Assembly (NCBI RefSeq): GCF_033095805.1
Contig: NZ_CP109901.1
Location: 2,790,001-2,854,000 of the forward strand
Direction: 5' to 3'
Source of the DNA: Serratia sp. UGAL515B_01
GTDB taxonomy: Bacteria > Pseudomonadota > Gammaproteobacteria > Enterobacterales > Enterobacteriaceae
Length of the DNA stretch: 64,000 nt
Under the pieces are notes generated by a model that made no database searches, was not told the origin of the DNA, and worked only from the letters and a program-made list of their open reading frames with translations. Shown here piece after piece: positions 19,942 through 31,622 of this stretch. Both the position numbers and the translations under genes were made by a program. Position 1 is the first letter of the stretch; every line of letters begins with the position of its first letter.

Positions 19942-19967
19942 AAAAGCTCGCTCAAGCGAGCTTTTTG
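19942..19967 (+). terminator. Intrinsic terminator of the tRNA array
   Basis: AAAGCTCGC-TCAA-GCGAGCTTT with flanking A and T runs, 8 bp past the last tRNA. Because it is symmetric it could also end ubiF transcription from the other side. Confidence 0.85.
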
Positions 19968-20073
19968 CTTTGTTGGTCCTGCAAACACTATCAGCCATAT
20001 TATATAAAACTCCCTCATTAAGACGTTTTCACTCGCCATGGGGTAGGCTCTAAGTAATGATGACTCAAGCCTA

Positions 20074-21255
20074 TTACAGGCCGAGTGCATATTTCAGCGC
20101 GCGCTCTTTTAGCTTACCTGCCCGTTGCGCTGCCATAAGTGCCAGATTGCGCACAACCCCTAACGGCGCCAAATTATTGCTAAATATGCCGTAGAAAAGA
20201 TCCATACCACTTTGCATCACTAAGTTATCTGCGCGACGACGACGCTGATAACGCATCAGAACATCTTCACAAGCCCAATCCTCGCCTTTCTCACGTGCAA
20301 CGGTTACAACGTCTAATAGCGCATCCACGTCACGATAACCAAGATTTACCCCCTGCCCAGCGAGTGGATTAATGGTATGCGCTGCATCTCCGAGCAATAC
20401 TAGTCCCGTTTGTACATAACGTTGCGCATGACGACGCACCAGAGGAAACGCTCCAGCAGCATGAGCTTTTACAGCTCCTAAGCGGGGGGGAAAAGCAGCA
20501 GCAATCTCCTTTTCAAGCTGCGTCATGGACAACGCCAGCAACTGGCGGATGCGTTCTGGTGTGTCATACCAAACCAGCGACGCCCATTGATCATAAAGGG
20601 GTAAAAAAGCCCGTGGTCCTGAAGGAAAAAATTGCTGCCAAGTGACATCCTGCTGCGGGGCTGCTGTTTCCACGGTAATCAACATACACGTTTGACGATA
20701 TTGCCAACCGCTCGTCCCAATAGCCGCCATCTGCCGTACTTGCGAATGAGCACCATCAGCACCCACTACCAAACGTGCCTGAAGTACCTCTGCAGAGCTC
20801 AATGTTACTTGCCAGTGCTCTGGCTCACGATGCATAGATTGCAGTTTGGCTGGGCAATACACCGCTATATTTTTGCACTGTTCAACTTGCTGCCACAGCG
20901 CTAGTTGTAAAATACGGTTCTCAACCATACACCCGAGTTCAGGCAACCCTAAAGACGCGGCATCAAATACGACGCGTGAAGATTCCCATTCCCAAGTTTC
21001 CAGCCTGCGATAAGGTGCTACTCGCATCTGTTCCACTGCCGACCAAACATCCAGTTGCTTCAACAAACCAACAGAAGCACAACCAATCGCGGAAATACGC
21101 AGATCCGGAGGACTTTGAGCATCGAAGTTTTGAGGTGCCTGATGTTCTAACAGCGCTACCGAAAGCCCCGCACGAGCCAATCCTAACGCAGCTGCAGCAC
21201 CAACCATCCCACCGCCAACTACAACGGCATCAACCTGTTTTTGATAAGTCATCAT
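20074..21255 (-). CDS. ubiF: Ubiquinone C6 hydroxylase UbiF (FAD monooxygenase)
   Basis: A flavoprotein hydroxylase of ubiquinone biosynthesis (3-demethoxyubiquinol hydroxylase). The 393-residue protein has the N-terminal FAD Rossmann motif VVGGGMVGAAAALGLARAG, the mid-protein DG motif VVGADGAHSQVR and the second FAD motif GDAAHTINPLAGQGVNLGYRD near residue 290. Two adjacent ATGs (21255, 21252) are possible starts. Its position between the tRNA cluster and miaB in opposite orientation matches E. coli. Confidence 0.93.
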   Translation of the reverse strand: MMTYQKQVDAVVVGGGMVGAAAALGLARAGLSVALLEHQAPQNFDAQSPPDLRISAIGCASVGLLKQLDVWSAVEQMRVAPYRRLETWEWESSRVVFDAASLGLPELGCMVENRILQLALWQQVEQCKNIAVYCPAKLQSMHREPEHWQVTLSSAEVLQARLVVGADGAHSQVRQMAAIGTSGWQYRQTCMLITVETAAPQQDVTWQQFFPSGPRAFLPLYDQWASLVWYDTPERIRQLLALSMTQLEKEIAAAFPPRLGAVKAHAAGAFPLVRRHAQRYVQTGLVLLGDAAHTINPLAGQGVNLGYRDVDALLDVVTVAREKGEDWACEDVLMRYQRRRRADNLVMQSGMDLFYGIFSNNLAPLGVVRNLALMAAQRAGKLKERALKYALGL

Positions 21256-21506
21256 TTTGGTTATACTTGTTCGTTAATTGAAAACCGTGCTACTGGTTAC
21301 GGCGTGTCTGTTAGGTTGTCACCCTCAACTACGCACAAACGCCGCTGGCAATTGAGAGAGACAGCCTAGTGTAACGGATTTTTAATCTGGCTTCAGGTCG
21401 CATACTGCTTTCACCCCGCTGGTCACAACCGCGTCAAATGTTTACAATGTGCCTCCTACATGACATGTAACGCAATTTCCTCTCCGCACTGAGTGATGGC
21501 AAGTCA

Positions 21507-22931
21507 ATGACGAAAAAACTACATATCAAAACCTGGGGCTGCCAGATGAATGAGTATGACTCATCAAAAATGGTAGATTTACTGGGAAGCACACACGGTT
21601 ATGAATGGACCCAAAACGTCGAAGAAGCTGACGTGTTGCTGATGAATACCTGCTCGATACGCGAGAAAGCACAGGAAAAAGTTTTCGATATGCTTGGTCG
21701 CTGGAAACAGCTGAAAGAAAAGAACCCGGCACTAATCATCGGTGTTGGCGGATGCGTAGCTTCACAGGAGGGTGAGCTTATTCGTAGCAGAGCCCCTTGT
21801 GTCGACATCATTTTTGGCCCACAAACGCTGCATCGTCTGCCGGAAATGATCAACCACGTTACTGGCACACACAGTCCAATCGTTGATATCAGCTTCCCGG
21901 AAATCGAAAAATTTGATCGTTTGCCCGAACCACGAGCAGACGGCCCTACTGCCTTTATTTCGATTATGGAAGGTTGTAACAAATATTGTACCTACTGCGT
22001 GGTCCCTTATACCCGTGGTGAAGAAGTGAGCCGCCCAAGCGATGATGTGCTGTTCGAAGTGGCCCAACTTGCAGCACAAGGTGTGCGCGAAGTGAACCTG
22101 CTAGGTCAGAACGTTAACGCCTATCGGGGGGCAACCTACGACGGTGGGATATGCTCGTTCGCCGAGTTATTACGCTTGGTAGCGGCGATCGACGGTATCG
22201 ACCGCATTCGCTTTACCACCAGCCATCCTATCGAATTTACCGACGATATCATTGCGGTTTATGAAGATACTCCTGAGTTGGTCAGCTTCCTGCATCTGCC
22301 AGTACAAAGCGGTTCGGATCGTATCCTGACCATGATGAAACGTGCGCATACCACGCTGGAATATAAAGCCATTATCCGCAAGTTGCGCAAAGCGCGGCCC
22401 AATATCCAAGTCAGTTCAGACTTCATTGTCGGCTTCCCTGGGGAAACACAGGCAGACTTTGAACAGACCATGAATCTGATTGCTGAAGTCAACTTCGATA
22501 ACAGTTACAGCTTCATGTTCTCTCAACGTCCTGGTACGCCAGCGGCAGATATGGTCGATGACGTCAGCGAAGAGGAGAAAAAACGGCGTTTGCACATTCT
22601 GCAAGACCGAATCAACCAACAAGCGATGCAATATAGCCGTCGCATGCTTGGTACCGTGCAACGCGTTTTAGTCGAAGGGCCTGCGCGCAAAAACATCATG
22701 GCGCTGTTTGGTCGTACCGAGTGCAACCGTGGGATCACCTTCGAAGGTACACCCGATATGATCGGTCAGTTTGTGGATATCGAAATTACCGAAGCTCGAA
22801 CCAATTCACTGAGCGGTACGGTGATACGTACCGAACAACAAATGGAACTGCGGGTGCATGAATCTCCCCAATCAGTGATCGCACGTACTCGTAAGGAAGA
22901 TGAGTTGGGCGTCGGTACCTTCCAGCCTTAA
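21507..22931 (+). CDS. miaB: tRNA-2-methylthio-N6-isopentenyladenosine synthase MiaB
   Basis: Radical-SAM methylthiotransferase that modifies A37 in tRNAs reading UNN codons. The 474-residue protein has the UPF0004 domain (about 1-130) with cluster cysteines in GCQMN, NTCSIRE and GCVASQ. The radical-SAM domain (about 145-375) has CNKYCTYC, and the C-terminal TRAM domain covers about 380-445. ATG 21507 gives the standard [15 protein letters not shown] start. It is first in a rightward run toward ybeZ, though yjdM and an ERIC repeat intervene here. Confidence 0.97.
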   Translation: MTKKLHIKTWGCQMNEYDSSKMVDLLGSTHGYEWTQNVEEADVLLMNTCSIREKAQEKVFDMLGRWKQLKEKNPALIIGVGGCVASQEGELIRSRAPCVDIIFGPQTLHRLPEMINHVTGTHSPIVDISFPEIEKFDRLPEPRADGPTAFISIMEGCNKYCTYCVVPYTRGEEVSRPSDDVLFEVAQLAAQGVREVNLLGQNVNAYRGATYDGGICSFAELLRLVAAIDGIDRIRFTTSHPIEFTDDIIAVYEDTPELVSFLHLPVQSGSDRILTMMKRAHTTLEYKAIIRKLRKARPNIQVSSDFIVGFPGETQADFEQTMNLIAEVNFDNSYSFMFSQRPGTPAADMVDDVSEEEKKRRLHILQDRINQQAMQYSRRMLGTVQRVLVEGPARKNIMALFGRTECNRGITFEGTPDMIGQFVDIEITEARTNSLSGTVIRTEQQMELRVHESPQSVIARTRKEDELGVGTFQP

Positions 22932-23333
22932 GGCTAATTTAGCCAGGCTGTGTCCCTTCGCGTTTTTTCTGCCGGACAGTTTCTGTCCGGCGCCCCGCCA
23001 TAGTTCAAGTTGTTTGCTCCCCCAGTCACATAGTGATTGTGCTCCTGGGGACGATGAGACTCATCCATGAGGTTCATCCTAAGGGCCAATGCAAGCGCTG
23101 TTCAAATCTGTTAGCGATAGATTTGTCACAGTCTTTCTGCTTTCATGCAACGCGGGTTATTGTGGATATCTATACCCAAAATAATTCGAGTTGCTTGTAG
23201 GCGGCAACTGAGCGGATCCCTAGTCACTTACTCAGGTAAGTGACTAGGGTGAACGAAGGCAGCCAACAACCAAGCAATTTGAAGTATGACGGGTATATTT
23301 TCTTTTTTATTTTGTTTATGAGGCAACACAATA
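22932..23333. other. miaB-yjdM intergenic region
   Basis: 402 bp. A perfect 9-bp hairpin GCCGGACAG-TTT-CTGTCCGGC lies at 22971-22991 with no downstream U-run. AGGCTGTGTCCCTT at 22945-22958 equals the end of the MITE-like element at 45369. An ERIC repeat fills 23171-23297. Confidence 0.5.
23171..23297. repeat. ERIC (IRU) intergenic repeat, copy 2
   Basis: About 127 bp, nearly the same as the copy at 16835-16963. The core reads CTTACTCAGGTAAGTGACTA with GGGTGAACG, and the ends are TATACCCAAAATAATTCGAG and GAAGTATGACGGGTATA. It ends 36 bp before yjdM and may lie in its 5' untranslated region. Confidence 0.85.
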
Positions 23334-23669
23334 ATGCAACTCCCACACTGCCCTAAGTGCAATTCCGAATACACCTATCAGGATAACGACCTGTTTATTT
23401 GCCCTGAGTGTGCTCATGAATGGGGTGATAGTTCACTTGCGGAAGACACTGACTCTCTGATCGTGAAAGACGCTAACGGAAATCTGCTGGCCGATGGCGA
23501 TGCCGTAACGGTAATCAAGGATCTGAAAGTCAAAGGCAGTTCTTCAATGCTGAAAATCGGAACCAAAGTGAAGAACATCCGTCTGGTAGAAGGCGATCAC
23601 AACATCGATTGCAAAATCGATGGTTTTGGCCCGATGAAGCTGAAATCCGAGTTTGTTAAAAAGAACTGA
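23334..23669 (+). CDS. yjdM: YjdM (PhnA-like) zinc-ribbon protein
   Basis: A 111-residue protein of the YjdM family, formerly called PhnA; its function is not settled. The N-terminal zinc ribbon has C7-P-K-C and CPECAHEW (about residues 7-31). A compact beta domain includes [20 protein letters not shown] and [12 protein letters not shown]. coli yjdM lies near the phn genes; here it sits between miaB and ybeZ, just after an ERIC element. Confidence 0.92.
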   Translation: MQLPHCPKCNSEYTYQDNDLFICPECAHEWGDSSLAEDTDSLIVKDANGNLLADGDAVTVIKDLKVKGSSSMLKIGTKVKNIRLVEGDHNIDCKIDGFGPMKLKSEFVKKN

Positions 23670-23901
23670 TCTCATCTGATCGCCACGTTACTTCATACCT
23701 ACAGGCCAACCTATTTGGCCTGTTATCACTTCCTACCCTTGAATTCCGCCTCAGACGCACAGATAGTTCAGGGTGTACTTGCGCCCACGCAGTACTCCAT
23801 GAATAATTCAAGATAGAGAGCTTCAGGTTTACCCTGACCGTACGTAACGAAAACGCGTTACGTGACATCAACCAGGCCCTATTTGAGCCTTGAGGAATCA
23901 T

Positions 23902-24957
23902 TTGAACGTCGCAACACAAGAAATTCTGTTAGAGCCCGCAGACAACAACCGCCTGCTTAGCCTGTGTGGCCCATTTGATGACAATATCAAACAACTTGAG
24001 CGCCGGCTGGGGATTGAAATCAATCGCCACGATAACCGCTTTAAATTGGTTGGCAAAAACATTTGTGTCGTCGCTGCCGCTGATATCCTTCGCCATCTGT
24101 ATGTGGATACCGCTCCCATCCGAGGTGTGATCCCAGATATCGATCCAGAACAGATCCACCTGGCCATCAAAGAGAGCCGTGTTCTGGAGCAAGCCGCCGA
24201 TAGCATTCCCGATTACGGTAAAGCGGTAACCATAAAAACCAAACGCGGTATGGTCAAACCCCGCACTCCAAATCAGGCACAATACATCGCCAATATTTTT
24301 GCCCACGACATTACTTTCGGCATTGGGCCAGCGGGAACAGGCAAAACTTATCTGGCCGTTGCAGCAGCCGTTGATGCACTAGAACGCCAGGAAATACGGC
24401 GTATTCTTTTAACCCGTCCAGCCGTTGAGGCCGGTGAGAAGCTGGGCTTCCTGCCGGGCGATTTAAGCCAGAAAGTTGACCCATATCTGCGCCCACTGTA
24501 TGACGCATTGTTCGAAATGCTAGGCTTCGAGCGTGTGGAAAAGCTGATCGAACGTAATGTGATAGAAGTCGCTCCCTTGGCCTATATGCGTGGCCGTACG
24601 CTGAATGATGCTTTTATCATTCTTGATGAAAGTCAGAACACGACCATTGAACAGATGAAAATGTTCCTGACACGTATCGGTTTTAACTCAAAGGCGGTAA
24701 TCACCGGGGACGTGACCCAGATCGATCTGCCACGTAACCAGAAATCCGGTTTGCGTCATGCCGTGGAAGTGTTGTCTGAAGTCGAAGAGATCAGTTTTAA
24801 TTTCTTCCATAGCGAAGACGTTGTACGCCATCCGGTCGTCGCTCGAGTCGTTATCGCCTATGAAGCTTGGGAGGCCGCCGAACAGAAACGCAAAGATGCT
24901 ATTGCAGAACAGCGCAAACACGAAGCACAATCCCCCTCAGGGCAGGAAATACCATGA
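23902..24957 (+). CDS. ybeZ: PhoH-like ATPase YbeZ
   Basis: A cytoplasmic PhoH-family NTPase functionally linked to YbeY in RNA maturation. Starting at TTG 23902 the 351-residue protein begins [15 protein letters not shown], aligning with the E. coli start. GAGGA lies 5 bp upstream, favouring this over the in-frame TTG at 23890. Walker A is [11 protein letters not shown] near residue 140, Walker B is [12 protein letters not shown] near 235, and an arginine-rich segment follows. The stop codon overlaps the ybeY ATG by 4 bp, indicating translational coupling in ybeZYX-lnt. Confidence 0.95.
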   Translation: MNVATQEILLEPADNNRLLSLCGPFDDNIKQLERRLGIEINRHDNRFKLVGKNICVVAAADILRHLYVDTAPIRGVIPDIDPEQIHLAIKESRVLEQAADSIPDYGKAVTIKTKRGMVKPRTPNQAQYIANIFAHDITFGIGPAGTGKTYLAVAAAVDALERQEIRRILLTRPAVEAGEKLGFLPGDLSQKVDPYLRPLYDALFEMLGFERVEKLIERNVIEVAPLAYMRGRTLNDAFIILDESQNTTIEQMKMFLTRIGFNSKAVITGDVTQIDLPRNQKSGLRHAVEVLSEVEEISFNFFHSEDVVRHPVVARVVIAYEAWEAAEQKRKDAIAEQRKHEAQSPSGQEIP

Positions 24958-25427
24958 GTCAGGTCATTCTTGATTTGCAAATCGCCTGCGCCAACGCGGA
25001 AGGATTACCGGCTGAAACCACGTTCCAGCGTTGGCTGGAAAACGTGTTGCCACAGTTTCAGGAAATGGCAGAGGTGACTATCCGTGTGGTGGATGAGGCG
25101 GAAAGCAACGAGTTGAATTTAACCTACCGCGGCAAAGACAAACCTACCAACGTGCTATCATTTCCTTTTGAGGCTCCGCCAGGAATCGAATTACCCTTGC
25201 TGGGCGATTTGATCATTTGCCGTCAGGTGGTTGAACTCGAAGCGATTGAACAACAGAAAGTGCTGGAAGCACACTGGGCGCATATGGTTGTTCACGGCTG
25301 CCTTCATCTGCTAGGGTATGATCACATCGAAGATGATGAGGCCGAAGAAATGGAATCTTTAGAAACCGAGATTATGCAGGAAATGGGATATCCCGACCCT
25401 TACCTCGCGGAAAAAGATCCTCTCTGA
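24954..25427 (+). CDS. ybeY: Endoribonuclease YbeY
   Basis: A zinc-dependent RNase needed for 16S rRNA 3' maturation and late 70S quality control. The protein is 157 residues, starting [19 protein letters not shown] at the ATG overlapping ybeZ. The metal-binding signature [11 protein letters not shown] with three histidines lies near residues 114-124, and the conserved [14 protein letters not shown] segment near residue 60. It is translationally coupled to ybeZ. Confidence 0.96.
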   Translation: MSQVILDLQIACANAEGLPAETTFQRWLENVLPQFQEMAEVTIRVVDEAESNELNLTYRGKDKPTNVLSFPFEAPPGIELPLLGDLIICRQVVELEAIEQQKVLEAHWAHMVVHGCLHLLGYDHIEDDEAEEMESLETEIMQEMGYPDPYLAEKDPL

Positions 25428-25507
25428 TGTTAGCTGAGTACCCCACAGCCCCATGGGCTGCCGCTAACTTTAACAACTCTGACATGAGTGATATTAACTA
25501 AAACGCC

Positions 25508-26386
25508 ATGAGCGACGACCATTCACAAAACAATGACAACCCCAGTCCCAAAAAGGGGTTCTTTACTCTAATCCTTAACCAGTTGTTCCATGGTGAGCCC
25601 AAAAACCGTGGCGATTTGGTGGAGCTGATCCGTGATTCCGAGCAAAACGATCTGATCGATCCCGATACCCGAGACATGCTGGAAGGCGTGATGGATATCG
25701 CCGAGCAGCGCGTGCGCGACATCATGATCCCGCGCTCCCAGATGGTAACGCTCAAGCGTAACCAACAACTGGAAGAGTGTCTGGACGTAATCATCGAATC
25801 CGCCCACTCACGCTTTCCGGTGATTAGCGAAGATAAAGATCACATCGAGGGCGTTTTGATGGCCAAGGATTTGCTGCCGTTTATGCGCACAGATTCTGAA
25901 CCATTCAGCATCGACAAAGTATTACGCCCTGCCGTAGTGGTTCCAGAAAGCAAACGGGTTGACCGTATGCTGAAGGAGTTTCGCTCCCAGCGTTATCATA
26001 TGGCGATCGTTATTGATGAATTCGGCGGCGTATCCGGTCTGGTCACCATTGAAGATATTCTGGAGCTGATTGTCGGTGAAATTGAAGACGAATACGATGA
26101 TGAAGAAGATCGCGATGTTCGCCAACTGAGCCGCCATATGTTCACCGTAAGGGCACTGGCACCAATCGAAGATTTCAACGAAACGTTTGGTACCAACTTC
26201 AGTGACGATGAAGTAGATACCATTGGCGGTCTAGTGATGCAGGCCTTCGGCCATCTTCCTGCGCGCGGAGAATCCATTGAAATCGAAGGTTACCTGTTTA
26301 AGGTTGCAGTAGCTGACAGTCGACGCATCATCCAAGTCCATGTCAAAATTCCGGACGATTCTCCACAACCGAAACTGGAAGATTAA
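25508..26386 (+). CDS. ybeX: YbeX/CorC, CBS-domain protein
   Basis: CorC family member, linked by genetics to Mg2+/Co2+ efflux and to ribosome metabolism. The 292-residue soluble protein has paired CBS domains (about 65-195) and a CorC/HlyC C-terminal domain (about 210-285, with [20 protein letters not shown]). There is no N-terminal membrane domain, as is usual for CorC. lnt follows after 7 bp, consistent with the ybeZYX-lnt operon. Confidence 0.95.
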   Translation: MSDDHSQNNDNPSPKKGFFTLILNQLFHGEPKNRGDLVELIRDSEQNDLIDPDTRDMLEGVMDIAEQRVRDIMIPRSQMVTLKRNQQLEECLDVIIESAHSRFPVISEDKDHIEGVLMAKDLLPFMRTDSEPFSIDKVLRPAVVVPESKRVDRMLKEFRSQRYHMAIVIDEFGGVSGLVTIEDILELIVGEIEDEYDDEEDRDVRQLSRHMFTVRALAPIEDFNETFGTNFSDDEVDTIGGLVMQAFGHLPARGESIEIEGYLFKVAVADSRRIIQVHVKIPDDSPQPKLED

Positions 26387-26393
26387 ATCTCAC

Positions 26394-27923
26394 ATGGCTA
26401 AAGCCTCATTACTGGAACGCCAGCGGGTTCGCGCCCTGCTGGCGTTATTGTCAGGTGCCTGCGGAACGCTGGCGTTTTCTCCGTACGATATGTGGCCAGC
26501 GGCTATTGTCTCCCTGTTTGGCCTGCTGGCTGTAACTCTCAACCGCACCACCAAACAATCCGCCGTACTCGGTTTCTGCTGGGGAATGGGGCTATTTGGC
26601 ACAGGGGTAAACTGGGTTTACGTTAGCATTGCTGACTTCGGTGGCATGCCGTTTGCCGTAAATATCTTTCTGGTCATTTTACTGGCAGCTTATCTCTCAC
26701 TTTATACCGGCCTGTTTGCCGGTTTACTGGCATTGTTCTGGCCGCGCACCACTTGGTGGCGACTGGCGATCGCCGCCCCCGTTCTGTGGCAACTGACCGA
26801 ATTCCTACGTGGCTGGGTGCTTACCGGCTTCCCTTGGTTACAGTTTGGCTATAGCCAGATAGACGGGCCATTGAAAGGTATTGCACCTTTATTGGGTGTT
26901 GATGCCATCACATTTATCTTGATGTCTCTCAGTGGATTGCTGGTCTTTGCCATCCATCAGCGCCGCATCACACCAGCTATCATTGCCATAGCCATGTTGC
27001 TCTTGCCTTGGCCACTGCGCCAACTGCAGTGGTTTACACCGCAACAGGAAAAAGCGGTAAACATTGCCATGGTCCAAGGCAATATTGAACAATCGATGAA
27101 GTGGGATCCAAAAGCGCTGCTGACCACACTGCAAACCTATTTGGATGAAAGCCGTCCGTTTATGGGCAAGGCTCCCATTATCATCTGGCCTGAGTCAGCT
27201 GTCCCGGATATTGAAGGTAATCAGAACGGGTTTCTAACCATGATGGACGGTCTGATGCGAACCAATAATAGCAGCCTGATCACGGGCATTGTTGATGCTC
27301 GCGCCACGCCTCAAGGGACAAAAATCTTCAACAGCATGATCGTGCTTGGTGAAGAAACACCCTATAGCTATCCTGCTGCCAATCGTTACGACAAACACCA
27401 CTTGGTTCCATTTGGTGAGTTTGTCCCGTTGGAAACGCTATTACGCCCATTAGCACCGCTCTTTGACTTACCGATGTCCTCATTCAGCCGCGGTAGCTAT
27501 ATACAACCGCAACTCAGCGTGCGGGGTTACAACCTGACTGCAGCCATCTGCTATGAAATTGTGCTTGGACAGCAGGTACGTGATAATTTCCGGCCAGATA
27601 CCAACTTCCTACTGACCATTTCGAACGATGCCTGGTTTGGGCACTCCATAGGCCCATGGCAACACTTCCAAATGGCACGCATGCGCGCTCTGGAGCTGGG
27701 CAGACCACTATTACGTAGCACCAACAATGGCATCACTGCAGCCGTTGGACCAACAGGTGACGTTATCGCAATCATCCCGCAATTCGCCCGGAAAGTGTTA
27801 GAAGTGAAGGTCACACCAACCACCGGTGTCACGCCTTATGCCCGTTTTGGCTCTATACCGGTATGGATAATTACCTTTCTGTTAGGTGTCATTGTGTTGT
27901 TTGCTGGTTTACGCCGCAGATAA
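26394..27923 (+). CDS. lnt: Apolipoprotein N-acyltransferase Lnt
   Basis: Adds the third acyl chain to lipoproteins in the inner membrane, the final maturation step for lipoproteins such as LptE and RlpA in this window. From the ATG at 26394 the protein is 509 residues (512 in E. coli). Membrane helices cover about residues 10-215, then a periplasmic nitrilase domain (about 225-480) with catalytic Glu in IIWPESAVP, Lys in [12 protein letters not shown] and Cys in [12 protein letters not shown]-terminal helix is followed by Arg residues. The start lies 7 bp after ybeX. Confidence 0.96.
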   Translation: MAKASLLERQRVRALLALLSGACGTLAFSPYDMWPAAIVSLFGLLAVTLNRTTKQSAVLGFCWGMGLFGTGVNWVYVSIADFGGMPFAVNIFLVILLAAYLSLYTGLFAGLLALFWPRTTWWRLAIAAPVLWQLTEFLRGWVLTGFPWLQFGYSQIDGPLKGIAPLLGVDAITFILMSLSGLLVFAIHQRRITPAIIAIAMLLLPWPLRQLQWFTPQQEKAVNIAMVQGNIEQSMKWDPKALLTTLQTYLDESRPFMGKAPIIIWPESAVPDIEGNQNGFLTMMDGLMRTNNSSLITGIVDARATPQGTKIFNSMIVLGEETPYSYPAANRYDKHHLVPFGEFVPLETLLRPLAPLFDLPMSSFSRGSYIQPQLSVRGYNLTAAICYEIVLGQQVRDNFRPDTNFLLTISNDAWFGHSIGPWQHFQMARMRALELGRPLLRSTNNGITAAVGPTGDVIAIIPQFARKVLEVKVTPTTGVTPYARFGSIPVWIITFLLGVIVLFAGLRRR

Positions 27924-28172
27924 AAACCATTCTGCAGATCGGGGGACCTTATGCCAAGTTTCCCCGATCTATTGCAATGGCTGAAAAATGTAAGCCAGAT
28001 ATCCACGAACACATTGTGCGATGACATCCGCGGGGGAATGCAGGCGACTAACGGCATTTCGGATCAAAGGCATCGGAAAGTAACATCAAAAAACAGTATA
28101 TTACGCGCCGGTGCCTTAATGCGACACAACCGTCACTGCGGGGTTATCTGCATAGATTACTCCCGAATGCCA

Positions 28173-28655
28173 TTAAGGCTTGAAAGGCCGGCGATGAAAC
28201 TGATCGTGCCCGCATTTGGGACAGAGTGGTAAAAATTCAGGCGTGTAGAAAGCAAGGCGATGGTGGCACTTCTCGCAGACCAAATTACCTAGCCCGACGA
28301 CCTCTCCGCTTTGATATACGCCATGGTGACTAACATCTTTGAACACCTCACGCCATTCCAACTGTGTCTTATCAGTAATATCTGCAAGCTCTTGCCACAG
28401 ACTTTCTTTAATTACTCGCATGAACACGCTGTCGGTGAATTTCTCATGACTTTCTCCGTAGCTACGAGCGAACTCTTCCAGGTCGCGACGAACAGCCTGG
28501 GTCAGTTGTTCTACTTCCGTCTGGGTCAACTCCCCCAACTCGTGCAATCGCTTTTCTGCGCTGGCGACCAGTTCGTCAATGTCTCGTTCCCCATTCTTCA
28601 AACGTTCTGTCAGTGATATCACTAACTCACGGTAATACTGAGCAACCTTATGCAT
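28173..28655 (-). CDS. ybeL: YbeL, zinc-ribbon protein
   Basis: A 160-residue YbeL-family protein of unknown function. The N-terminal two thirds is a charged, mostly helical region (LTERLKNGERDIDELVASAE and similar, possible coiled coil). The C-terminus is a rubredoxin-like zinc ribbon with CEKCHHRL and CPKCGHDQF. It is convergent with lnt and divergent from leuS. The gltIJKL and hsc/ybe genes between lnt and ybeL in E. coli are absent. Confidence 0.93.
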   Translation of the reverse strand: MHKVAQYYRELVISLTERLKNGERDIDELVASAEKRLHELGELTQTEVEQLTQAVRRDLEEFARSYGESHEKFTDSVFMRVIKESLWQELADITDKTQLEWREVFKDVSHHGVYQSGEVVGLGNLVCEKCHHRLAFYTPEFLPLCPKCGHDQFHRRPFKP

Positions 28656-29025
28656 AGCGTCTCCCCTGATAAGCTACAGTGACAGGACTTGTTATATCAA
28701 ACTACTCTTTATAACTTTAGCCGTAAATCGCTGATGCCGTTCACAAGGTGAGGGATCGGCAGATTGTGAGTCATATCATGCCAAGGTTTTGCATTAATAC
28801 GCCGAGTCTGGGGGCTTGGTGTTGTTGCCGAGAGGTCTTATCAGCTATGCTATGCGAATCTATCAGTAATCAACAAAGTGCTACGGTATATCCCCGCTAG
28901 ATTTCAAATCACGTGAGGTCGCCAGTACGTGAAATTCGCGACCAGGTTGAGCGTACACAGCCAATCATGCTGTAACTTGAAAGATAAAAGGATAGCTGTT
29001 TACACCTATAGGACCACCAGCCGCC
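28656..29025. other. Divergent intergenic region ybeL / leuS
   Basis: 370 bp that should hold the promoters of ybeL and leuS. No reading frame, RNA gene or strong operator is recognised. Confidence 0.4.
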
Positions 29026-31608
29026 ATGCAAGAGCAATACCGCCCCGAAGATATAGAGCCGAACGTACAGCTTCACTGGCAAGAGAAGCAAACTTTTAAG
29101 GTTACCGAAGACGCAAGCAAAGAAAAGTATTACTGCCTATCTATGCTGCCCTATCCTTCAGGTCGCCTGCACATGGGTCATGTTCGTAACTACACTATTG
29201 GTGATGTGATCTCCCGCTACCAGCGTATGTTGGGTAAAAACGTATTGCAACCGATCGGGTGGGATGCTTTTGGCTTGCCTGCAGAAGGGGCAGCGGTGAA
29301 AAACAATACTGCCCCTGCGCCCTGGACCTACGACAATATTGAATATATGAAGAACCAGCTCAAACTGCTGGGCTTCGGCTATGACTGGGATCGTGAGATT
29401 GCCACCTGCAAGCCTGATTACTACCGTTGGGAACAGTGGTTCTTTACCAAACTGTATGAAAAGGGGTTGGTTTACAAAAAGACCTCAGCGGTTAACTGGT
29501 GCCCACACGATCTCACCGTACTGGCTAACGAGCAGGTTATCGACGGCTGTTGCTGGCGTTGCGACACCAAAGTCGAGCGTAAAGAGATCCCGCAATGGTT
29601 CATTAAAATCACTGACTATGCCGATCAGTTGCTAAACGATCTGGACACGCTTGAAAGTTGGCCAGAGCAGGTTAAAACCATGCAGCGCAACTGGATTGGC
29701 CGCTCAGAAGGGGTGGAGATCACCTTCAATGTGGCCAATAGCGATGAGAAAGTCACCGTTTATACCACCCGACCAGATACCTTCATGGGGGCGACTTATG
29801 TCGCTGTTGCCGCTGGTCATCCGCTGGCGCAGCTTGGTACGAAAAACAATCCAGCGTTGGTCGAATTCATCGATGAGTGCCGCAACACTAAAGTGGCTGA
29901 AGCAGACATGGCCACAATGGAAAAGAAAGGCATGGCTACCGGCCTGTTTGCCATACATCCATTGAGTGGAGAGAAACTGCCAATCTGGGTTGCCAACTTC
30001 GTCTTGATGGAATATGGCACCGGTGCAGTGATGGCTGTTCCGGCCCACGATCAGCGTGATTGGGAGTTCGCCAGCAAATACGGGCTGCAAATCAAACCGG
30101 TTATTCTCAACCTTGACGGCAGCGAACCAGACGTTAGTTCAGAAGCGATGACCGAAAAGGGCAATCTCTTTAATTCCGCTGAATTTGACGGTCTGGATAA
30201 TCTGGCTGGTTTCAACGCCATCGCCGATAAGCTGGTAGCCAAAGGTGTTGGCCAGCGTAAAGTCAACTATCGCCTACGCGACTGGGGTGTTTCACGTCAG
30301 CGCTATTGGGGTGCGCCAATCCCGATGATAACGCTGGAAGACGGTACCGTTATTCCTACACCAGAGGATCAACTGCCCGTGATCCTACCGGAAGACGTGG
30401 TAATGGATGGCATCACGAGTCCCATCAAAGCCGATCCCGATTGGGCAAAAACCACGGTTAACGGCCAGCCTGCACTGCGTGAAACCGACACCTTCGACAC
30501 CTTCATGGAATCATCCTGGTACTACGCACGCTATACCTGCCCACAGTACGACGAAGGAATGCTGGACCCCGCTGCGGCAAACTACTGGTTACCTGTCGAT
30601 CAGTATGTCGGCGGCATCGAACATGCCATCATGCACCTGATGTATTTCCGCTTCTTCCATAAGCTGATGCGCGATGCTGGGCTGGTTGATTCTGATGAGC
30701 CTGCCAAACGTTTGTTGTGTCAGGGAATGGTTCTGGCAGATGCCTTCTACTACACCGGTAAAAATGGTGAACGTATCTGGGTTTCCCCCGTTGATGCCAA
30801 CGTAGAACGTGACGAGAAAGGTCGCATTATCAAAGCAACCGATCCTCACGGCAATGAGCTGGTCTATGCTGGCATGAGTAAAATGTCGAAATCGAAAAAT
30901 AACGGTATCGACCCACAAGTTATGGTAGAGAAATACGGTGCTGATACCGTTCGCTTGTTCATGATGTTTGCCTCTCCGGCAGAAATGACCCTGGAATGGC
31001 AGGAGTCTGGCGTTGAAGGCGCCAACCGCTTCCTGAAACGCGTCTGGAAACTGGCCTACGATCATGTAGCAAAAGGAGACGTTCAGCCGCTTAATGTTGC
31101 TGGATTGAATGAAGATCAGAAAACCTTGCGCCGTGATTTGCATAAAACTATCGCTAAAGTCACTGACGATATCGGCCGCCGCCAAACGTTCAACACCGCG
31201 ATTGCCGCGGTGATGGAGTTAATGAACAAACTTGGCCGTGCACCGCAGGAAACCGAACAGGATCGTGCACTGTTGCAGGAAGCCTTACTGGCAGTCGTCC
31301 GTATGTTGTATCCGTTTACTCCACATGTCTGCTTCAATCTGTGGCAAGCATTGAATGGCGGAGGAGATGTAGATACTGCTGCGTGGCCGGTGGCAGACGA
31401 TGCAGCGATGGTTGAAGACTCCAAACTGGTTGTGGTTCAAGTTAATGGCAAAGTACGCGCCAAAATCACTGTACCTGCCAATGCTACAGAAGAACAAGTT
31501 CGTGAATACGCCTCCCAAGAACATCTGGTGGCTAAATATCTGGAAGGGGTCACAGTGCGAAAAGTGGTCTATGTTCCAGGCAAATTGCTTAATCTGGTCG
31601 TGGGTTAA
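29026..31608 (+). CDS. leuS: Leucyl-tRNA synthetase
   Basis: Class Ia synthetase charging tRNA-Leu, with an editing domain. The 860-residue protein equals the E. coli length. It has the HIGH-type motif [11 protein letters not shown] near residues 42-52, zinc-ribbon cysteines around [18 protein letters not shown], the CP1 editing domain (about 225-415, with [13 protein letters not shown] and DQRDWEF), and KMSKS in [12 protein letters not shown] near residue 620. It is first in the conserved run leuS-lptE-holA-nadD. Confidence 0.98.
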   Translation: MQEQYRPEDIEPNVQLHWQEKQTFKVTEDASKEKYYCLSMLPYPSGRLHMGHVRNYTIGDVISRYQRMLGKNVLQPIGWDAFGLPAEGAAVKNNTAPAPWTYDNIEYMKNQLKLLGFGYDWDREIATCKPDYYRWEQWFFTKLYEKGLVYKKTSAVNWCPHDLTVLANEQVIDGCCWRCDTKVERKEIPQWFIKITDYADQLLNDLDTLESWPEQVKTMQRNWIGRSEGVEITFNVANSDEKVTVYTTRPDTFMGATYVAVAAGHPLAQLGTKNNPALVEFIDECRNTKVAEADMATMEKKGMATGLFAIHPLSGEKLPIWVANFVLMEYGTGAVMAVPAHDQRDWEFASKYGLQIKPVILNLDGSEPDVSSEAMTEKGNLFNSAEFDGLDNLAGFNAIADKLVAKGVGQRKVNYRLRDWGVSRQRYWGAPIPMITLEDGTVIPTPEDQLPVILPEDVVMDGITSPIKADPDWAKTTVNGQPALRETDTFDTFMESSWYYARYTCPQYDEGMLDPAAANYWLPVDQYVGGIEHAIMHLMYFRFFHKLMRDAGLVDSDEPAKRLLCQGMVLADAFYYTGKNGERIWVSPVDANVERDEKGRIIKATDPHGNELVYAGMSKMSKSKNNGIDPQVMVEKYGADTVRLFMMFASPAEMTLEWQESGVEGANRFLKRVWKLAYDHVAKGDVQPLNVAGLNEDQKTLRRDLHKTIAKVTDDIGRRQTFNTAIAAVMELMNKLGRAPQETEQDRALLQEALLAVVRMLYPFTPHVCFNLWQALNGGGDVDTAAWPVADDAAMVEDSKLVVVQVNGKVRAKITVPANATEEQVREYASQEHLVAKYLEGVTVRKVVYVPGKLLNLVVG

Positions 31609-31622
31609 CCCAAGGAGGCTAT

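Noticed and set aside
27951..28232. A 93-codon frame between lnt and ybeL.
   Set aside because: No ribosome binding site, overlaps the end of ybeL on the other strand, and composition is not protein-like.
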